From assembly GCF_013426205.1 (NCBI RefSeq), contig NC_089422.1:4712001-4776000 (forward strand): DNA of 64,000 bases. The letters run 5' to 3'. Within the stretch, counting starts at the first letter, position 1. Each line of letters opens with the position of its first letter. This document shows, in pieces, positions 11,963-23,183 of this stretch. The stretch is from Metarhizium brunneum. Its lineage: Eukaryota; Ascomycota; Sordariomycetes; Hypocreales; Clavicipitaceae. Under the pieces are notes generated by a model, which was given only the letters and a program-made list of their open reading frames with translations, made no database searches and was not told where the DNA came from. The position numbers were made by a program, and so were the translations under genes.

Positions 11963-12992
11963 ATGCCTCCCAAGAGAAAGCTTGCTGACATTGAGCCCGA
12001 ACCAACAGCCGTTCCTCCCTCGCTGCCTCCCTCCGTCGAAGAGGCTTACCGCCGCAAATGCGTCCAGCTGAAGAATCGGACAAACGAGGTCGAGGATGCC
12101 AACGACGCTGCTAGACTACGTCTCGCACGCATAAAACGCCAAGTCGAGAAGTTGAGGATAGAACGGGCCTTTTTGCTTGAACAGCTGGCCAAGCGCACCA
12201 GCACCAACGTTGAAGACTCTGAGGGTAGCCCGAGCCCACCACCAACTGTGAGCCTGCCCCGTCTTGACATTTATGTTTGTATAATCTTTTCGGATGTCTT
12301 TGCCAAATTTGATGAGCCTCACAACTCTCAATGCCACTCTGGCTGCGTATCGTCTCCCATTCATTTCACATGCTGACGAGCGAGCCCATCAGCCCAAGGA
12401 CAAGCCGCTGCGCATCAAGCGTGGCCACCGAAAATCTGCCCTCCTCGACCTCGACTCCAAAGCCACCCCCAACAGCTCCTTCAAAGGACCCGCATCACCC
12501 TCAGAATCCCAGGCCAAGCGAGGCAGCGCCGACCCCGACGACACCCCTACCAATGGCATCAGCAAGCCATCCAAGCTCCCCAAGAACGCTTTCGAGCTCT
12601 ACTGTGAGGACGCCCGGCCTATCCTTGAAGCTAAGAGCAAAGATGGCGATGGAGATGGCGATGGCGATGGCGATGGCGACGCTGATGCCGATCTAAACGT
12701 TGACGAGGAACTCACCCGCGCGTGGGAAGACCTTCCCGACGCCGACAAGGAAGAGTACGAGACTAAGTTTGAAGAGCTCTCCAAGAAGGCGGACGAGAAG
12801 GACGACGAGGACGAGGACAAAGACGGGACTGAAGATACGCCCGAGAAGGAAGAAAAGGCCGGGGACGCTGATAAGCCCGAAACTCAAGACGAAGATGTCG
12901 AAATGACCAATTATGACACAGAGGATCAGGATCAGGATCAAGATGCAGATCAGGATGGGGAGACACGGATGGAGAAGGATGGGGATGATTAA
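11963..12992 (+). CDS. HMG-box protein, probable INO80 complex subunit (Nhp10/Nht1 type)
   Basis: Two exons, 11963-12247 and 12393-12992, give 294 aa. Residues about 24-80 form a basic, heptad-like helix of the conserved fungal INO80-subunit N-terminal type, ending in a Ser/Pro-rich SEGSPSPPPT stretch at the splice junction. A HMG-box-like segment starts at KNAFELY (about residue 159) and resumes at LTRAWEDLPDADKEEYETKF. The two halves are split by an acidic Asp-Gly repeat encoded by tandem GATGGC units. The C-terminal 75 residues are extremely acidic (Asp/Glu/Lys). HMG-box INO80 subunits bind DNA or nucleosomes and help target remodelling; that role is inferred here from the architecture. 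Alternative: another small HMG-box chromatin protein. Confidence 0.75.
12641..12685 (+). repeat. In-frame GATGGC tandem repeat encoding poly(Asp-Gly)
   Basis: Roughly seven hexamer units code for alternating Asp and Gly inside the predicted HMG box. Length variation would stay in frame. Confidence 0.9.
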
Positions 12993-13494
12993 ACTGCTAG
13001 ACATGGAGAGGAGGAGATGGGGGCATTTGGACAAAAAAGTCAGTGCGGGGAGTTTTTCGGTCTCTTCATTTTGTATGGTTAAACATACAAGGGGCGTTTG
13101 TTTTTGCTTGTATGAAATGTCGACGGGTTAATATGGTCAACAAGATATACATAGATATTTAAAATAGCTTTGTGCCATGGGTTTGTATTGATCCCATCCG
13201 TTTACTCAGATGTAAAAGCAGCAGGGTATTCCGTGTGCCTTGCAAGTAATAAATGCGTGTTTCCTACCTATGCCCAAATGTTTTGGAAACTCCATTCCAC
13301 CACTGGTATTGTAACATGAAGAACGGAGAATAAAAAGAAGAGAATAAACATGAAATATACATCTCTCTCCCAGCGGTCGTAGACTTGTCTAACATGGTCC
13401 TAGCAGATGAAGTAGACAATGGCATGGAACAGCGGCATGCTGCCTAATTTCCCGAATATCCAAGGCACTAGAATACAGCATATACCAAAAGAAA
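12993..13494. other. Convergent 3' spacer, no gene seen
   Basis: This AT-rich sequence lies between the stops of the HMG-box gene and the DUF155 gene and presumably holds both 3' UTRs. Confidence 0.7.
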
Positions 13495-15230
13495 TTACAT
13501 GTCGCCTGCCCACACATCGACAGCAATATTGATACATGCGACAAAGATTTCCATGGCAATCAGTATAATAACTGGCGATATATTAGCACATTTCGAACAA
13601 GTTGAAAAAAAAAACACCAGGGAGAAGAAAAGGGGACAAGCAACTTACCAATCCACTCGAGCTTCTCGCCGTGACCATGACTCAACTGGTCCTTGAGCAC
13701 GGCCAACAGGTCGGCAATAACGTCGAGTCTCTCATTCAACAGGCCCACGCGCTGATCCATTTCCAGATAGCTCCTCACTGCTTGGTACACAGGTTCGAGC
13801 TGAGGCTCTACCCAGAAGAGTTCGGGGGTGTCAAGGACGGAGCCATTGAGGTGGATTGCGATGCGGAGGATGAAGAGGTCGCCTATTTGCATGTTGATTT
13901 GTTTCCGGGAGAGATTAATTTTGCCGGTGAGGGCGATGTGGGCGGGTATGTCTTTGCAGGTGTCGACGGTGGTAGCTATTAGTTCTTCGTACAGGGACGT
14001 CTGAATTACTGCAGTTAGCATCGAGCTGTGTGGTTGCGGTGGGTGTTGGATGATGGACAGAGGACATGGGGTAGTCAGCAGTACCTTGACGCTTTGTGCG
14101 AGTGCGTGAGATATAGCCAGCTTGATCATGTAGTTGTTCCTGTCTCTTAATGTGATGAAATCGTTGTATATGCGAGCCTGGTACTCGCGGGTATAGTAAA
14201 AGTTGAAGAGCTCAGTCTCTATGTCGTCTGGCGCCAGCTTTTCTAGCTCGAATTTGGCCAGCTCTTTGAGGAACTTGGCCTCTTGTGATGCCGTCATGCC
14301 CCATATGACCACGACCCCGTAGTCAAACAGAAATACTTCAGGGGTGTGAACTTGGGTATCAAAATCCAAGATGTCGTCTGCCGCGGGCGCTTCTTCTGTG
14401 ACGGCTGGTCCCAGCAGGCTTTCATTGCCTAAATGACTGGGATCGGGAATATTGTTGGCAGAGGACTCGTCAGCGTAGCCGGAGTCATGGTTTTGCAAAC
14501 CAAGAGTTTGATGGCGCTGGACCTCGTCTTCCATGATCTCGCTGCCGGTTGAGTGGCGCCGCAGGTAGCTCCGGACTGGGTCCTGGTGAATTCTGGTGGG
14601 TTTGGTGTAGGAGTAGGGAGTATAGATGCATTCGTCGATGATTTTGGGGTTGGCACCACGCGCTTTGCCCCGACCCTTGAGGAAGCGCATTAATGAGTCC
14701 ATCTGGTACTTGTCGGCGGTACAATAGGCCGTGACCCGGGGTAATCGATCGCGGTCGCTTTTGCCGAGTCTCGCAGCGTCTCTCCTCGCAGTGGGATCCT
14801 TAATTCTCGTGTACTGAGAGTAAACATCTCGGCCGCTCTCTTCATCTTCACCATCTTCAATGTCGGGGTTTGGTAAGAGCTTCAGCTTCTCCGTCTTCTT
14901 GGTACTTCGCTGCGGCCCAATCTTGGAGCCGAGGTATGGTTGAGCAGTGGTGGTGGTGGTGGGTATGGTGACGCTGCCGTGACTATTGCGCCTTTTGAGC
15001 TTGTTGTTCAATGCGGTGAGGACGGGCGGGCTGACACGAGGTGGCCCGGGAGGAAGGTTGCTGCTGGCGGATGCAGCGCTGCTCCGAGAGGAATAGGACT
15101 CGGGTTCGAAGGTCTTGGTAACGGGGTCGGGGCAAAAGGTGACGGTTCGAGCGTTTCGGGGCCGGGGATCGGAAGTAGGAGGCGTGGTAGGAATCAGGGG
15201 TGTGTTTTCGCTGATGACTTGGGGCTCCAT
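13495..15230 (-). CDS. DUF155 (RMD1/RMD8/YagE family) C-terminally anchored protein
   Basis: Minus-strand exons 15230-14085, 14000-13649 and 13571-13495 give 524 aa. The first 260 residues are Ser/Pro/Arg-rich and probably disordered. The DUF155 domain follows from about residue 290, with FDYGVVVIWGMT, RDRNNYMIKLAISHALAQS, GKINLSRKQINMQIGDLF and DTPELFWVEPQLEPVY. Residues 498-524 form a hydrophobic helix (ILIAMEIFVACINIAVDVWAG), as expected for the family's C-terminal membrane anchor. Yeast relatives Rmd1 and Rmd8 are needed for sporulation-linked processes, and the human relative RMND1 is mitochondrial; the location here is uncertain. The 84-nt first intron is a multiple of three without a stop, so retention would add 28 aa. 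The conserved junction AQSVK-TSLYEEL supports splicing. Confidence 0.9.
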
Positions 15231-15706
15231 GATGACGGGCCAGGATGATCAAAGGTTGGCTGGGTAGGGGCCCTTTTGAATCGGAGTTTATTGAGCAGCA
15301 AGCAGGTTGCTGTGATGGCGGATGCAGGAGCTCGGCTCGGGTGGTGCGGCCGACGGCAAAGGTTATTGCTGGATGAGATGGAGCGTCATAGTAAAGGGAG
15401 GAGCAAAACCATGCAATTGCATTCGGATGCTGTGAGTTGAGGCAAACAGGGACCAAGGCAGAGAGGCACAGGGCGGCGGTGGTGGTTGATGGAAGATGGC
15501 GTCTGCAGCAAGTCGTCATGAGATTTTTCGAATGGAGTTTGTACTCCGTAGACTGTCAATAATGAATGAATGACGGCGGCAGCTTGCGAGGTCTGTTCCC
15601 AATTCGGCCAAGAGTGGACAGCGGCGGGAGGCCCGTGCATGTACATGGTACTACGTACTGTATGTACATGCTTGTATGTGGCAGCAGACAGTCAAGTGAA
15701 GATGAT

Positions 15707-15780
15707 ACTTACTTAAGTACATTAAGCTAGGTGCCTACCTTAAGTAGGTAGATACTTACTTAAGTAAGAGGTATGTACGT
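15707..15780. repeat. Cluster of GTAC-centred short palindromes
   Basis: ATACTTACTTAAGTAC, CTACCTTAAGTAGGTAG and TACTTACTTAAGTA are packed into about 70 bp. Each is self-complementary or nearly so. Confidence 0.85.
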
Positions 15781-17111
15781 TAAAGTCGCGGAGTGATGGT
15801 GACACACCGAGGCTTTGGCCGTCTAAACTTTGGCAAGGAAGCGCTGCGGTTGTTCGCCCTGGCTGAAAGGCAACATTGAAACAAGACGGACTTGGTTAAT
15901 TAGAGCGCAGTGGCTCGCGGCATTCGTAGACGGTCTTGAGGCTACGGCAAGGGCTATGAGTTCAAGGTTCCAAGGTACATGGCGAGGTACTCGGCTTGAC
16001 AGGCGCGTGAGGGCATCAAGGTACCAGTTGACCTCAGCATTTGCTTGTGGCTTAGGTAAGTACCTAGGTAAGTATGGAGTCTAAGCATACCAGGTGCCGA
16101 TATGGTATTGACGCCTTTGCCTCGTCAAGAGGTATACACGAATGCACATAACCATCGTGTACTGAGTCAACTGGCATACATACTTAAGTACTATATCAAT
16201 TGACATCTGCCAATATTGAGCCCGTGCCCACAGCTGGGCGCCCTATGCACGTCCTCCGCCCTCGACGCCACGACATGTGCGGCGGCAAAACACGAACAAT
16301 GAACCAAGGTGTAAATTTTTAGGAGGCTTATTTCTTAAGCAGTGCATTCAAAAAGAGCATCTCCGGAGATATTCCCAAGGGTCCAAAGTTTCTTGCCCTG
16401 CAGAGACGGGGACGGCGGCCGCGGGGTCCCGCTCGGTGGGCCAAGCAACATGCAGTTCCTGGCCAGTTACGGAGTACAGGCACCTGCGCTCCAGTCTGCA
16501 CAGGACCCCAGACTCGACGCACCTGCATCAATGCTTCCAGTCCACATGCACCAGACCCACCAGACCATCTGCAGGCCAGGTTCAGGGTAAGTCGGTTTGA
16601 ATCAATCTCACCAGCACGCCAGTTGCAAATCAATCATTACTTCCAAAGTTACCACTTGGACTAATTGACAGCTCCTTGATTCCTCATGCATGAGCCAGGT
16701 TCGGTCTGATCCAAGCCCCGACTGTATGCTTGAATTCCGCAATGCTGCATCCAGGCCTGCAAACGCCGCGGAAATGCAACTCATCCGTCAACTCACCCGA
16801 CAAGCTTGGCGCCATTCTTTGAAATGTCCAAGCCTTGAATGGCCCGATCTGCTCCATCGTGTGTGGTTGAAGGCTCTATTTTGATACACCACAAGCCAAG
16901 CATGCATTATGCATTGTGCTTTGAGCCTCCGCAACCTGTCGACGTGCCTGATGCGCATCATCACGATTTACCATTACCAGCTGACCATCTGACCTAGTGC
17001 TCGCCAAGCGCCAGTCGGACGGGACGCTGTTCAGCCTCCCGTGTCTCGTCATCCGGAGGGCGCATCTCCAAATGTACTCTCTCATCTTTCATCCGCGAAC
17101 CAGCAGCCGTC

Positions 17112-17117
17112 TATAAA
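17112..17117 (+). promoter_or_regulatory. TATAAA box of the PaiB-like gene
   Basis: A consensus TATAAA stands 142 bp before the ATG at 17259. It is followed by a CT-rich tract, a common fungal core-promoter arrangement. Transcription start is not known. Confidence 0.55.
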
Positions 17118-17150
17118 GTCCACCCTCCTCTGGACCTGGACCTCCCTCGC

Positions 17151-17204
17151 TCTCTTCTTGCCTCCCTCTCTCTTCTTGCCTCCCTCTCTCTTCTTGCCTC
17201 CCTC
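17151..17204 (+). repeat. Three perfect 18-bp CT-rich tandem units
   Basis: The unit TCTCTTCTTGCCTCCCTC occurs three times head to tail between the TATA box and the start codon, so it probably lies in the initiator or leader. Confidence 0.95.
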
Positions 17205-17258
17205 TCTCATCAACCATCATACAACCCACCGTCACCTCACCTCACCTCACTACAAACC

Positions 17259-18047
17259 ATGTATCTACGAACCGTCCACGCCGAATCACGCATCCCGGCC
17301 CTCAGAGACCTCATCCGCTCATACCCCCTCGGCGTCCTCACCACCGCCATCCCATCCTCCACCGAACCCTTCATTCAGGCAACTCACATCCCCTGGCTTC
17401 TCGACGTCCAAGATGAGTCTAGCGAAACCGAGCTTGGTGTCCTCCGCGGCCACTTGGCCCGTCAGAACCCCCATAGCAAGGTCATGATTGAGTCCGTCTC
17501 CTCCTCCTCCAACAACAACAACAACAACGCCACCAACACCAACGTCCTGGAGCAAGATGTCCTGGTCCTCTTCACCGCCACCCCGTCACACTACGTCACG
17601 CCTCAGTTCTATACCGAGACGAAGCCATCGACTGGCAAAGTAGTCCCCACGTGGAACTACGCCGCCGTCCAAGCATACGGCAAGGCCAGGATCTACTACG
17701 ACTCCAAGTCAGATGAGACGTCGCACTTTCTTACGCGCCAAATCACCGACTTGACCAACCACACCGAGATTTCCATCATGGATTATACCGGCCAGAACGG
17801 CCGCCCTGATCAGTGGAATGTGACGGACGCGCCGGACCGCTACATCGAGCTGCTCAAGAAGAACATCATCGGCATCGAGATCTCCATTGACAAGCTCCAG
17901 GGCAAGTTTAAGATGAGCCAGGAGATGAGCAAGGGTGATCGGGACGGTGTTGTCCAGGGATTTGCGACACTTGAGTCGGATGTTGCGAGGGCCGTTTCCG
18001 AGGTTGTCCAGGAGAGGAGCGAGATGAGGGAGGCTGCGAAGCGATGA
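17259..18047 (+). CDS. PaiB-like FMN-binding split-barrel protein
   Basis: One uninterrupted frame of 262 aa. It starts MYLRTVHAESRIPALRDLIRSYPLGVLTT, typical of the PaiB family of split-barrel flavin-binding-like proteins. Later motifs include VPTWNYAAVQAYGKARIYYD and IEISIDKLQGKFKMSQ, the latter diagnostic for this family. Bacterial PaiB was first described as a regulator of sporulation and protease genes; fungal members are uncharacterised and their substrate is unknown. Residues about 83-97 hold an Asn-rich insert encoded by AAC repeats. It has no intron. The start follows a TATA box and a CT-rich leader. It converges on the glycosyltransferase gene with a 288-bp spacer. Confidence 0.88.
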   Translation: MYLRTVHAESRIPALRDLIRSYPLGVLTTAIPSSTEPFIQATHIPWLLDVQDESSETELGVLRGHLARQNPHSKVMIESVSSSSNNNNNNATNTNVLEQDVLVLFTATPSHYVTPQFYTETKPSTGKVVPTWNYAAVQAYGKARIYYDSKSDETSHFLTRQITDLTNHTEISIMDYTGQNGRPDQWNVTDAPDRYIELLKKNIIGIEISIDKLQGKFKMSQEMSKGDRDGVVQGFATLESDVARAVSEVVQERSEMREAAKR

Positions 18048-18287
18048 TTGCTTGGGACTCAAGAGCAGATGAGAGCAGGCCAGAGTTTTTTCGCTTGCCG
18101 TTGGGCAATTCCCGGCTACCGACAGGCGTTGACAGTAAAACACAAGGTGCAGAAAACGGCAATACGGTATTCTGTTGAGCGGTTCCGACCTGGACTGCTT
18201 TGGGGAGTTGGAAATGAAGATGGAATACACGAATATATGACTATGATTTACACCAGATGTAGAAAGAAAGCCAATTGACACTTTTGT

Positions 18288-18317
<30 letters not shown>
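18288..18317. repeat. (CAG)10 trinucleotide microsatellite
   Basis: Ten uninterrupted CAG units lie in the short spacer between the convergent PaiB-like and glycosyltransferase genes, 19 bp from the latter's stop codon. Confidence 0.97.
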
Positions 18318-18319
<2 letters not shown>

Positions 18320-18335
18320 GCATAGTGATGACCTC

Positions 18336-20010
18336 TCAAGAACCTGAAAATAAGGATCCAACCGAGCTGGTCACCAACTTCCTGTGCATCCACAGCATCT
18401 TCCCGAGAGTAATCCCAAGTCCCGATACTGAAGCAACCACAACGGCTCCAGCAGCCATCAGATCCCAGTTTCTAGCCTTGTACATGGGCATTCTCATATC
18501 CGCCGTCTGCAAATGCATGGGCCGCAGCTCCCTGTCTCCTTGAAACCTCAGCTCAGCGTCATACATCAGCTCCTCTATCAAATCAGCCGCGTGGTGCTTT
18601 CGACGGGCGGCCACGCGGGCAATGCGCCGCAGCCGCAGCACGTTCCTCGCATAGAGGCCTTGCTCGTCTCGCAACATCGTCCGTGCCTTGGTGTACAGTT
18701 CGTCCGACGTGAAGCGGAACTTGTTCAGCGGTTCGGCCACGCCGGCCCCTACGAGCCGCGTCATGTTTGCGACTTGGTCCGAGAAGATGCCCATGGCCAG
18801 CATTGGCTTTCCGTGGTAGACGCCCTCATTGGCGCTGGAGCCGCCGCCGTGGGTAAAGTACAGACACACCGAATCGCTGTCCAGTATGGCTCGCTGGGGA
18901 GCGAACAGAGTAAACAGCCAGTCCGGGTGTCTGCCGTCCATCAAGTCCCCCAGCCGTAGGGCCCGGCCCTGGTGTTGGAATGTCTGGCCGCCGTCCATGT
19001 CTCGACGACCGCTTCTGCCCACTGCCCAAATCACGCCGTCAACCAGGCCTTCTGCAAGGAGTCGCAGCAGCCCGTTGACAATCTTTGCCGTGTCGTCGTT
19101 CGTGAGGATGACGTGCGTGCCCAGCGCGACATACACCGTCTTCCCGTGTCCGGCGAGGAACCTGTCCGTGGCATCATCCAGGGGGGGGAACTCGTCGCCC
19201 AGAATCGGTCCTACCGGCGCACATAGAGGCGGCAGGTCCTTTGGCACCTCCAGCCCATAGAATGAATTGACCAACACCAGGTAGTCTGGCTTCGTGGGAC
19301 TCGGCAAGTCATAGCCGACGCCGGCCTTCCTGCGCATCGCCCTGGTGAACCTGGACAGCTTCACGATCTGCGGCAGCGCCCGAATCACCACCCACTCATT
19401 CCTGAGCCGCAGCCACATCGACGCGTCTTCCGACGTCAAGGTCCCCTCTATTTGAAATCCCGGCTCGCCCGGTATGTAGGAGCAGGGGAACATGAGATGG
19501 GGCATTTGCGGCCACACCACGGCCAGGGGCACACGATACTCAAAGTGTACGTCTTTAACGGCGTCGGCGAAGAAATCCGCCACAATCATGCCCGGCTTCG
19601 CACTGGAGTCGTCCTCCATGATGGCCTTCAAGCGCTTATACGTCTGGGGCCAGAACGAGTCGAACATGAACTTGGACTCCATGGTGGTCGCTACCCCCCT
19701 GGACATGTCCCAGTCGCGCATGCGAAGGTAGTGACTGTTCATTTGTTCTTCTGTTGGACCCGGCCCAAGAACATGGACCTTGGTGACGAATTCATAGCCG
19801 CTGACCCAGTTCTCTTGGCCGTCCAGAGTGGCAAACTCGATGTTGTGCCCGCGCGCGGAGAGAACCTTGCCCAGCTCCAGGACGGGCGCTGCACGAGACA
19901 AATCCGTGTAAGTCGCACGATGATTGAGATGATGGACTGCGGCACTTACCCGCGTGTGTGAAGCCGCCAGTAGTGACGACGAGCAAAATCGTACGAGGCA
20001 CTTCAGCCAT
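18336..20010 (-). CDS. UDP-glycosyltransferase (GT1 family) with C-terminal membrane segment
   Basis: Exons 20010-19950 and 19888-18336 (minus) give 537 aa. The N-terminus reads TILLVVTTGGFTHAAPVLELG, the usual UGT acceptor-domain start, and the splice falls inside THA-AP. The donor-binding motif is present: FAPQRAIL followed by THGGGSSANEG with His366-Gly-Gly and a closing Asp-Gln at about 391-392. These residues bind the UDP-sugar in the family. Residues about 496-517 are hydrophobic and look like a C-terminal membrane anchor followed by basic residues. The acceptor (sterol, lipid or small metabolite) cannot be told from sequence. It lies upstream-to-downstream with the catalase gene on the same strand, 693 bp apart. 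Confidence 0.9.
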
Positions 20011-20703
20011 AGTGGCCGTGATGAATTCGACTCAAGACTAGCCCCGGCCCTGGAGTAAGAAAGCCGTGTGCAGATGAGCGGCTTCTAATACGGATTCCAA
20101 AAGACGGGATTAAATGCCTTGAATCGCAACATCGGCCATGACACGTCAGATTATCACGCAAGCGATTTTACAAATCATGAATTAATCTCCGTCGGGGTTT
20201 GGACTGTGCGAAAAGTGAGTGGCACAAATCCAGGAATATCGAATCATCTGCCTCAGATACAACCAAAGCAGGCTGATTCGCACGCGGAATTCGGACGTAC
20301 CATACAATGCCGATGGGGCAACACCTTCATGTACAGGGGTTCAACTGACGGAAATGCATGGCATCAACGTTGCAACCAGCTGAGTACGGAGTAAGCTTAC
20401 CATAATACTACACAATTTATCCGCCTCGAGTGAGAACTAGAAGCAGAGTCCACCGGCGCATACTCGAATACAGTGTAAATAGAGTGACGAGTGTAAGAAC
20501 TCTAGACAATATACTTTTCTTACGCCTATAAACCTGTCCCAATTGCAAATGTTGGCCGACAATACCATAACATGGCTGACACACCCATCACATCAATTAT
20601 TGTCCATCGGCACGTCAAGGTAGAAGAATAAGTCAATTACCATATATCTGACAACGAAAATCAAACGTCACACTTCATCACATCCATCTCATCTCGTTAA
20701 CAC
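20011..20703. other. Spacer between catalase stop and glycosyltransferase start
   Basis: It presumably holds the glycosyltransferase promoter and the catalase 3' UTR. One TACGGAGTA motif copy is at 20385-20393. No gene was seen. Confidence 0.7.
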
Positions 20704-23183
20704 TCATTGTCCATCCTGCGCAAACCGATCCGTAAACTTAAACGTGGCAAGACCCTTCTTAAACTCCTCCACGATATCCGCAGGGCCGTCCTTGATGAAC
20801 ACGCCAGCACCCTCGCTGGCTCCAGCAGCCCCTACAACGTCCTTTGCCTTACCCAAGAACCCAACCGGCTTACCCCAGTTGTACCCATCCACGACGATCT
20901 GGAGGGGGCGGCCGGGCGGGAAAAGCGTAGACTTGTTCTTAGGATCAAACAGCTTCTCCGCGCCGTCGGTCACGATAATGCCGTCGAAACCAACCGCCTC
21001 GGCGCTAGTGTACGTCTGGTCAATGCCGTCAACACGAGACTCGCCGACAGTCACGACAGTGACCTTGCTGGCGCTGAATTGCTCCTTGAGAGAGTTCGCC
21101 TGAGTGAGAGAGTCGCTCGACTCGGTCGAGACCAAGACGCCGACGCGGAGGGTAGCAATGGTGGGCAGTTCCTGGCCAAAGATGGAGAGGCCCTGGGTCG
21201 TGTTGTCGTGATAGTACGTGTCGTCGGGGGCCGGGGCCTCAAGACCCAGCGTTTTGCCAACGCGGACGGCGATGTCGTGGCTGATCCTGTTGAGTTGCAC
21301 CATGACGTTCTGCTGCACTTCTCGAGTGAGCCCGCTTGTCTCAAACCGGATGGCGTCAACGAGGAATTGCTGTTCAATGGGGGTGATGGAGTTGAAGAAC
21401 AGTCGAGGCTGGCTCCAGTGGTCCTGGAAAGTGCTGCTTCGGCGTCTCTCGAGAGCACCAGAAACTTGGCGGCCGGGAGCGGTGAAGAAGCCTTTGCCTT
21501 GAGTCCGGTTGGCCTGCTTGGGGAATCCCTTGTTCATCGAGTTGGGAATATCTACTGGCTGTCAGTGACTCGCTTGATACTCATGGTGCACAGTAACTCG
21601 TCAATCAATCGTAAACTTACAAGGAGCAGTGTTCTTGTGAATCAAGTTCTGCGCAGCACCATCTCTGTTGTTGTTGTGGATAGGAACAACGGGTCTGTTG
21701 ATGGGAAGCTGTTCAAAGTTGGGACCGCCGTGTCTGTTAAGCTGAGTATCCAGATAGGAGAAAATACGACCTTGCAGCAAAGGATCGTCTGTGAAATCAA
21801 CACCTCGCACAATGTGTCCAGGTTGATACTAAGCCTTGATTAGCGTCTTATACATGGATGACCACGTTGGCTTCTTGAAGCGTACCATAATTTGCTCCGT
21901 CTCAGCAAAGTAATTCGCCGGATTAGCATCGAGTCTGAGAATGCCGAGAGGCCGCAGGGGAGCAAGCTCCTCAGGGATAATCTTGGTAGGGTCAAGAACA
22001 TCGAAGCCAAAGGCAAGAGCCTGATCCTCATTGATCATCTGGATATTGAGTTCCCACTCGGGGAAGTTGCCAGACGCAATGGCATCAAAGAGATCCTGTC
22101 TGTGGAAATCGGCGTTCTTGCCAGCAACGTGCTGCGCCTCGTCCCAGACCATGCTGGCTTTGCCCTGCTTAGTTTTCCAGTGCCATTTTACAAGCTTAGT
22201 GTCACCATTCTCATTCACGAGTCGAAAGGTGTGGACGCCGTGGCCGTCCTAAGATGCGTATTAGCCTTTACACAGAGCAAGCGCCGCGAGAGCGTGTGTT
22301 GTGTTGATGATTGGTAAACCTACCATGTGGCGAAAACTTCTAGGAATTCCATAACCAGCCATGGCCCAGAACAAGGTATGGAGAGTAGAGGTTTCCTGGG
22401 AGAAGAAGTCCCATGCCGTGTCGTGGGCAGTGGCCGCCTGTGGAATCTCGTTGTCCGATCGCGGCTTGACCGAGTGAACGAGATCAGGGAACTGGATTGC
22501 ATCTTGGATGAAGAAAACCGGGACGTTGTTCCCGACAATGTCAAAGTTGCCCTCGTCGGTGTAGCTAATTATGTAGTGATTAGCATGCAATGGCCTTGTG
22601 CGCTGTCAAAGGGGGGACGGGAAGCTCACAGTCTGACTGCGAATCCGTGAACATCACGAGCAGTGTCCGCACTACCCCTGGAGCCGGCGACAGTAGAGAA
22701 GCGGACAAATACCGGTGTCTGCTTATCCTTGGCCCCCAAAAACGACGCAGCAGTGATGTTGCTAAAGTCCCCGTAGCTGGTAAACGTTCCATGGGCGCCG
22801 GCGCCTCGAGCATGGACTGCTCGTTCAGGAACCTGTACAAATACTTCGTTAACCAACTATCAAATATCTGACAGTCCCCGACGGTGTAAGCCACTTACTC
22901 TTTCGTGGTCAAAGTGCGTTATTTTTTGCCGGAATACGAAGTCCTCCAGCAAAGTTGGACCGCGCTCTCCAGCCTTTAGGCTGTTCTGGTCCTCAATAGG
23001 ACCGCCCACATCAGAAGTAAGGAACACATCACCATCGTCAACTTCGTAGCCTTTGAGGTGTTCGCGAGAGTCGGGACGGCCTTCAGTCCTTGCAGCAAGG
23101 CGTCCCGGGTCGGCGTAGGGACACTGGGAAGAAGCTAAGCTGGCCAGCGCCAAAGAAATGGCTACTAAACGTGCTTGAACCAT
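20704..23183 (-). CDS. Secreted large-subunit catalase (CatB type)
   Basis: Six exons on the minus strand (23183-22899, 22832-22630, 22564-22324, 22248-21886, 21828-21621, 21551-20704) give 715 aa, normal for large clade 2 fungal catalases. It breaks down hydrogen peroxide to water and oxygen. Visible are a signal peptide ([20 protein letters not shown]), the distal haem-pocket His102 in [10 protein letters not shown], Asn175/Asn176 in [12 protein letters not shown], and the proximal haem-ligand Tyr389 in RIFSYLDTQ. The last 170 or so residues form the flavodoxin-like C-terminal domain ([13 protein letters not shown] onward). The start at 23183 is chosen over an in-frame ATG 24 nt upstream because the signal peptide begins there. 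Introns are 57-75 nt. Secretion suggests defence against external peroxide. Confidence 0.96.

Larger units (their letters stand above)
15231..17258. other. Intergenic, promoters of two divergent genes, motif cluster
   Basis: No gene was recognised. The region has TACTCCGTA copies (15542-15550, 16468-16477) and a dense cluster of ACTTAAGTA/CCTAGGTA palindromes (15707-15780, 16053-16076, 16180-16192). Closer to 17258 it becomes a CT-rich promoter with a TATAAA box. Confidence 0.7.
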
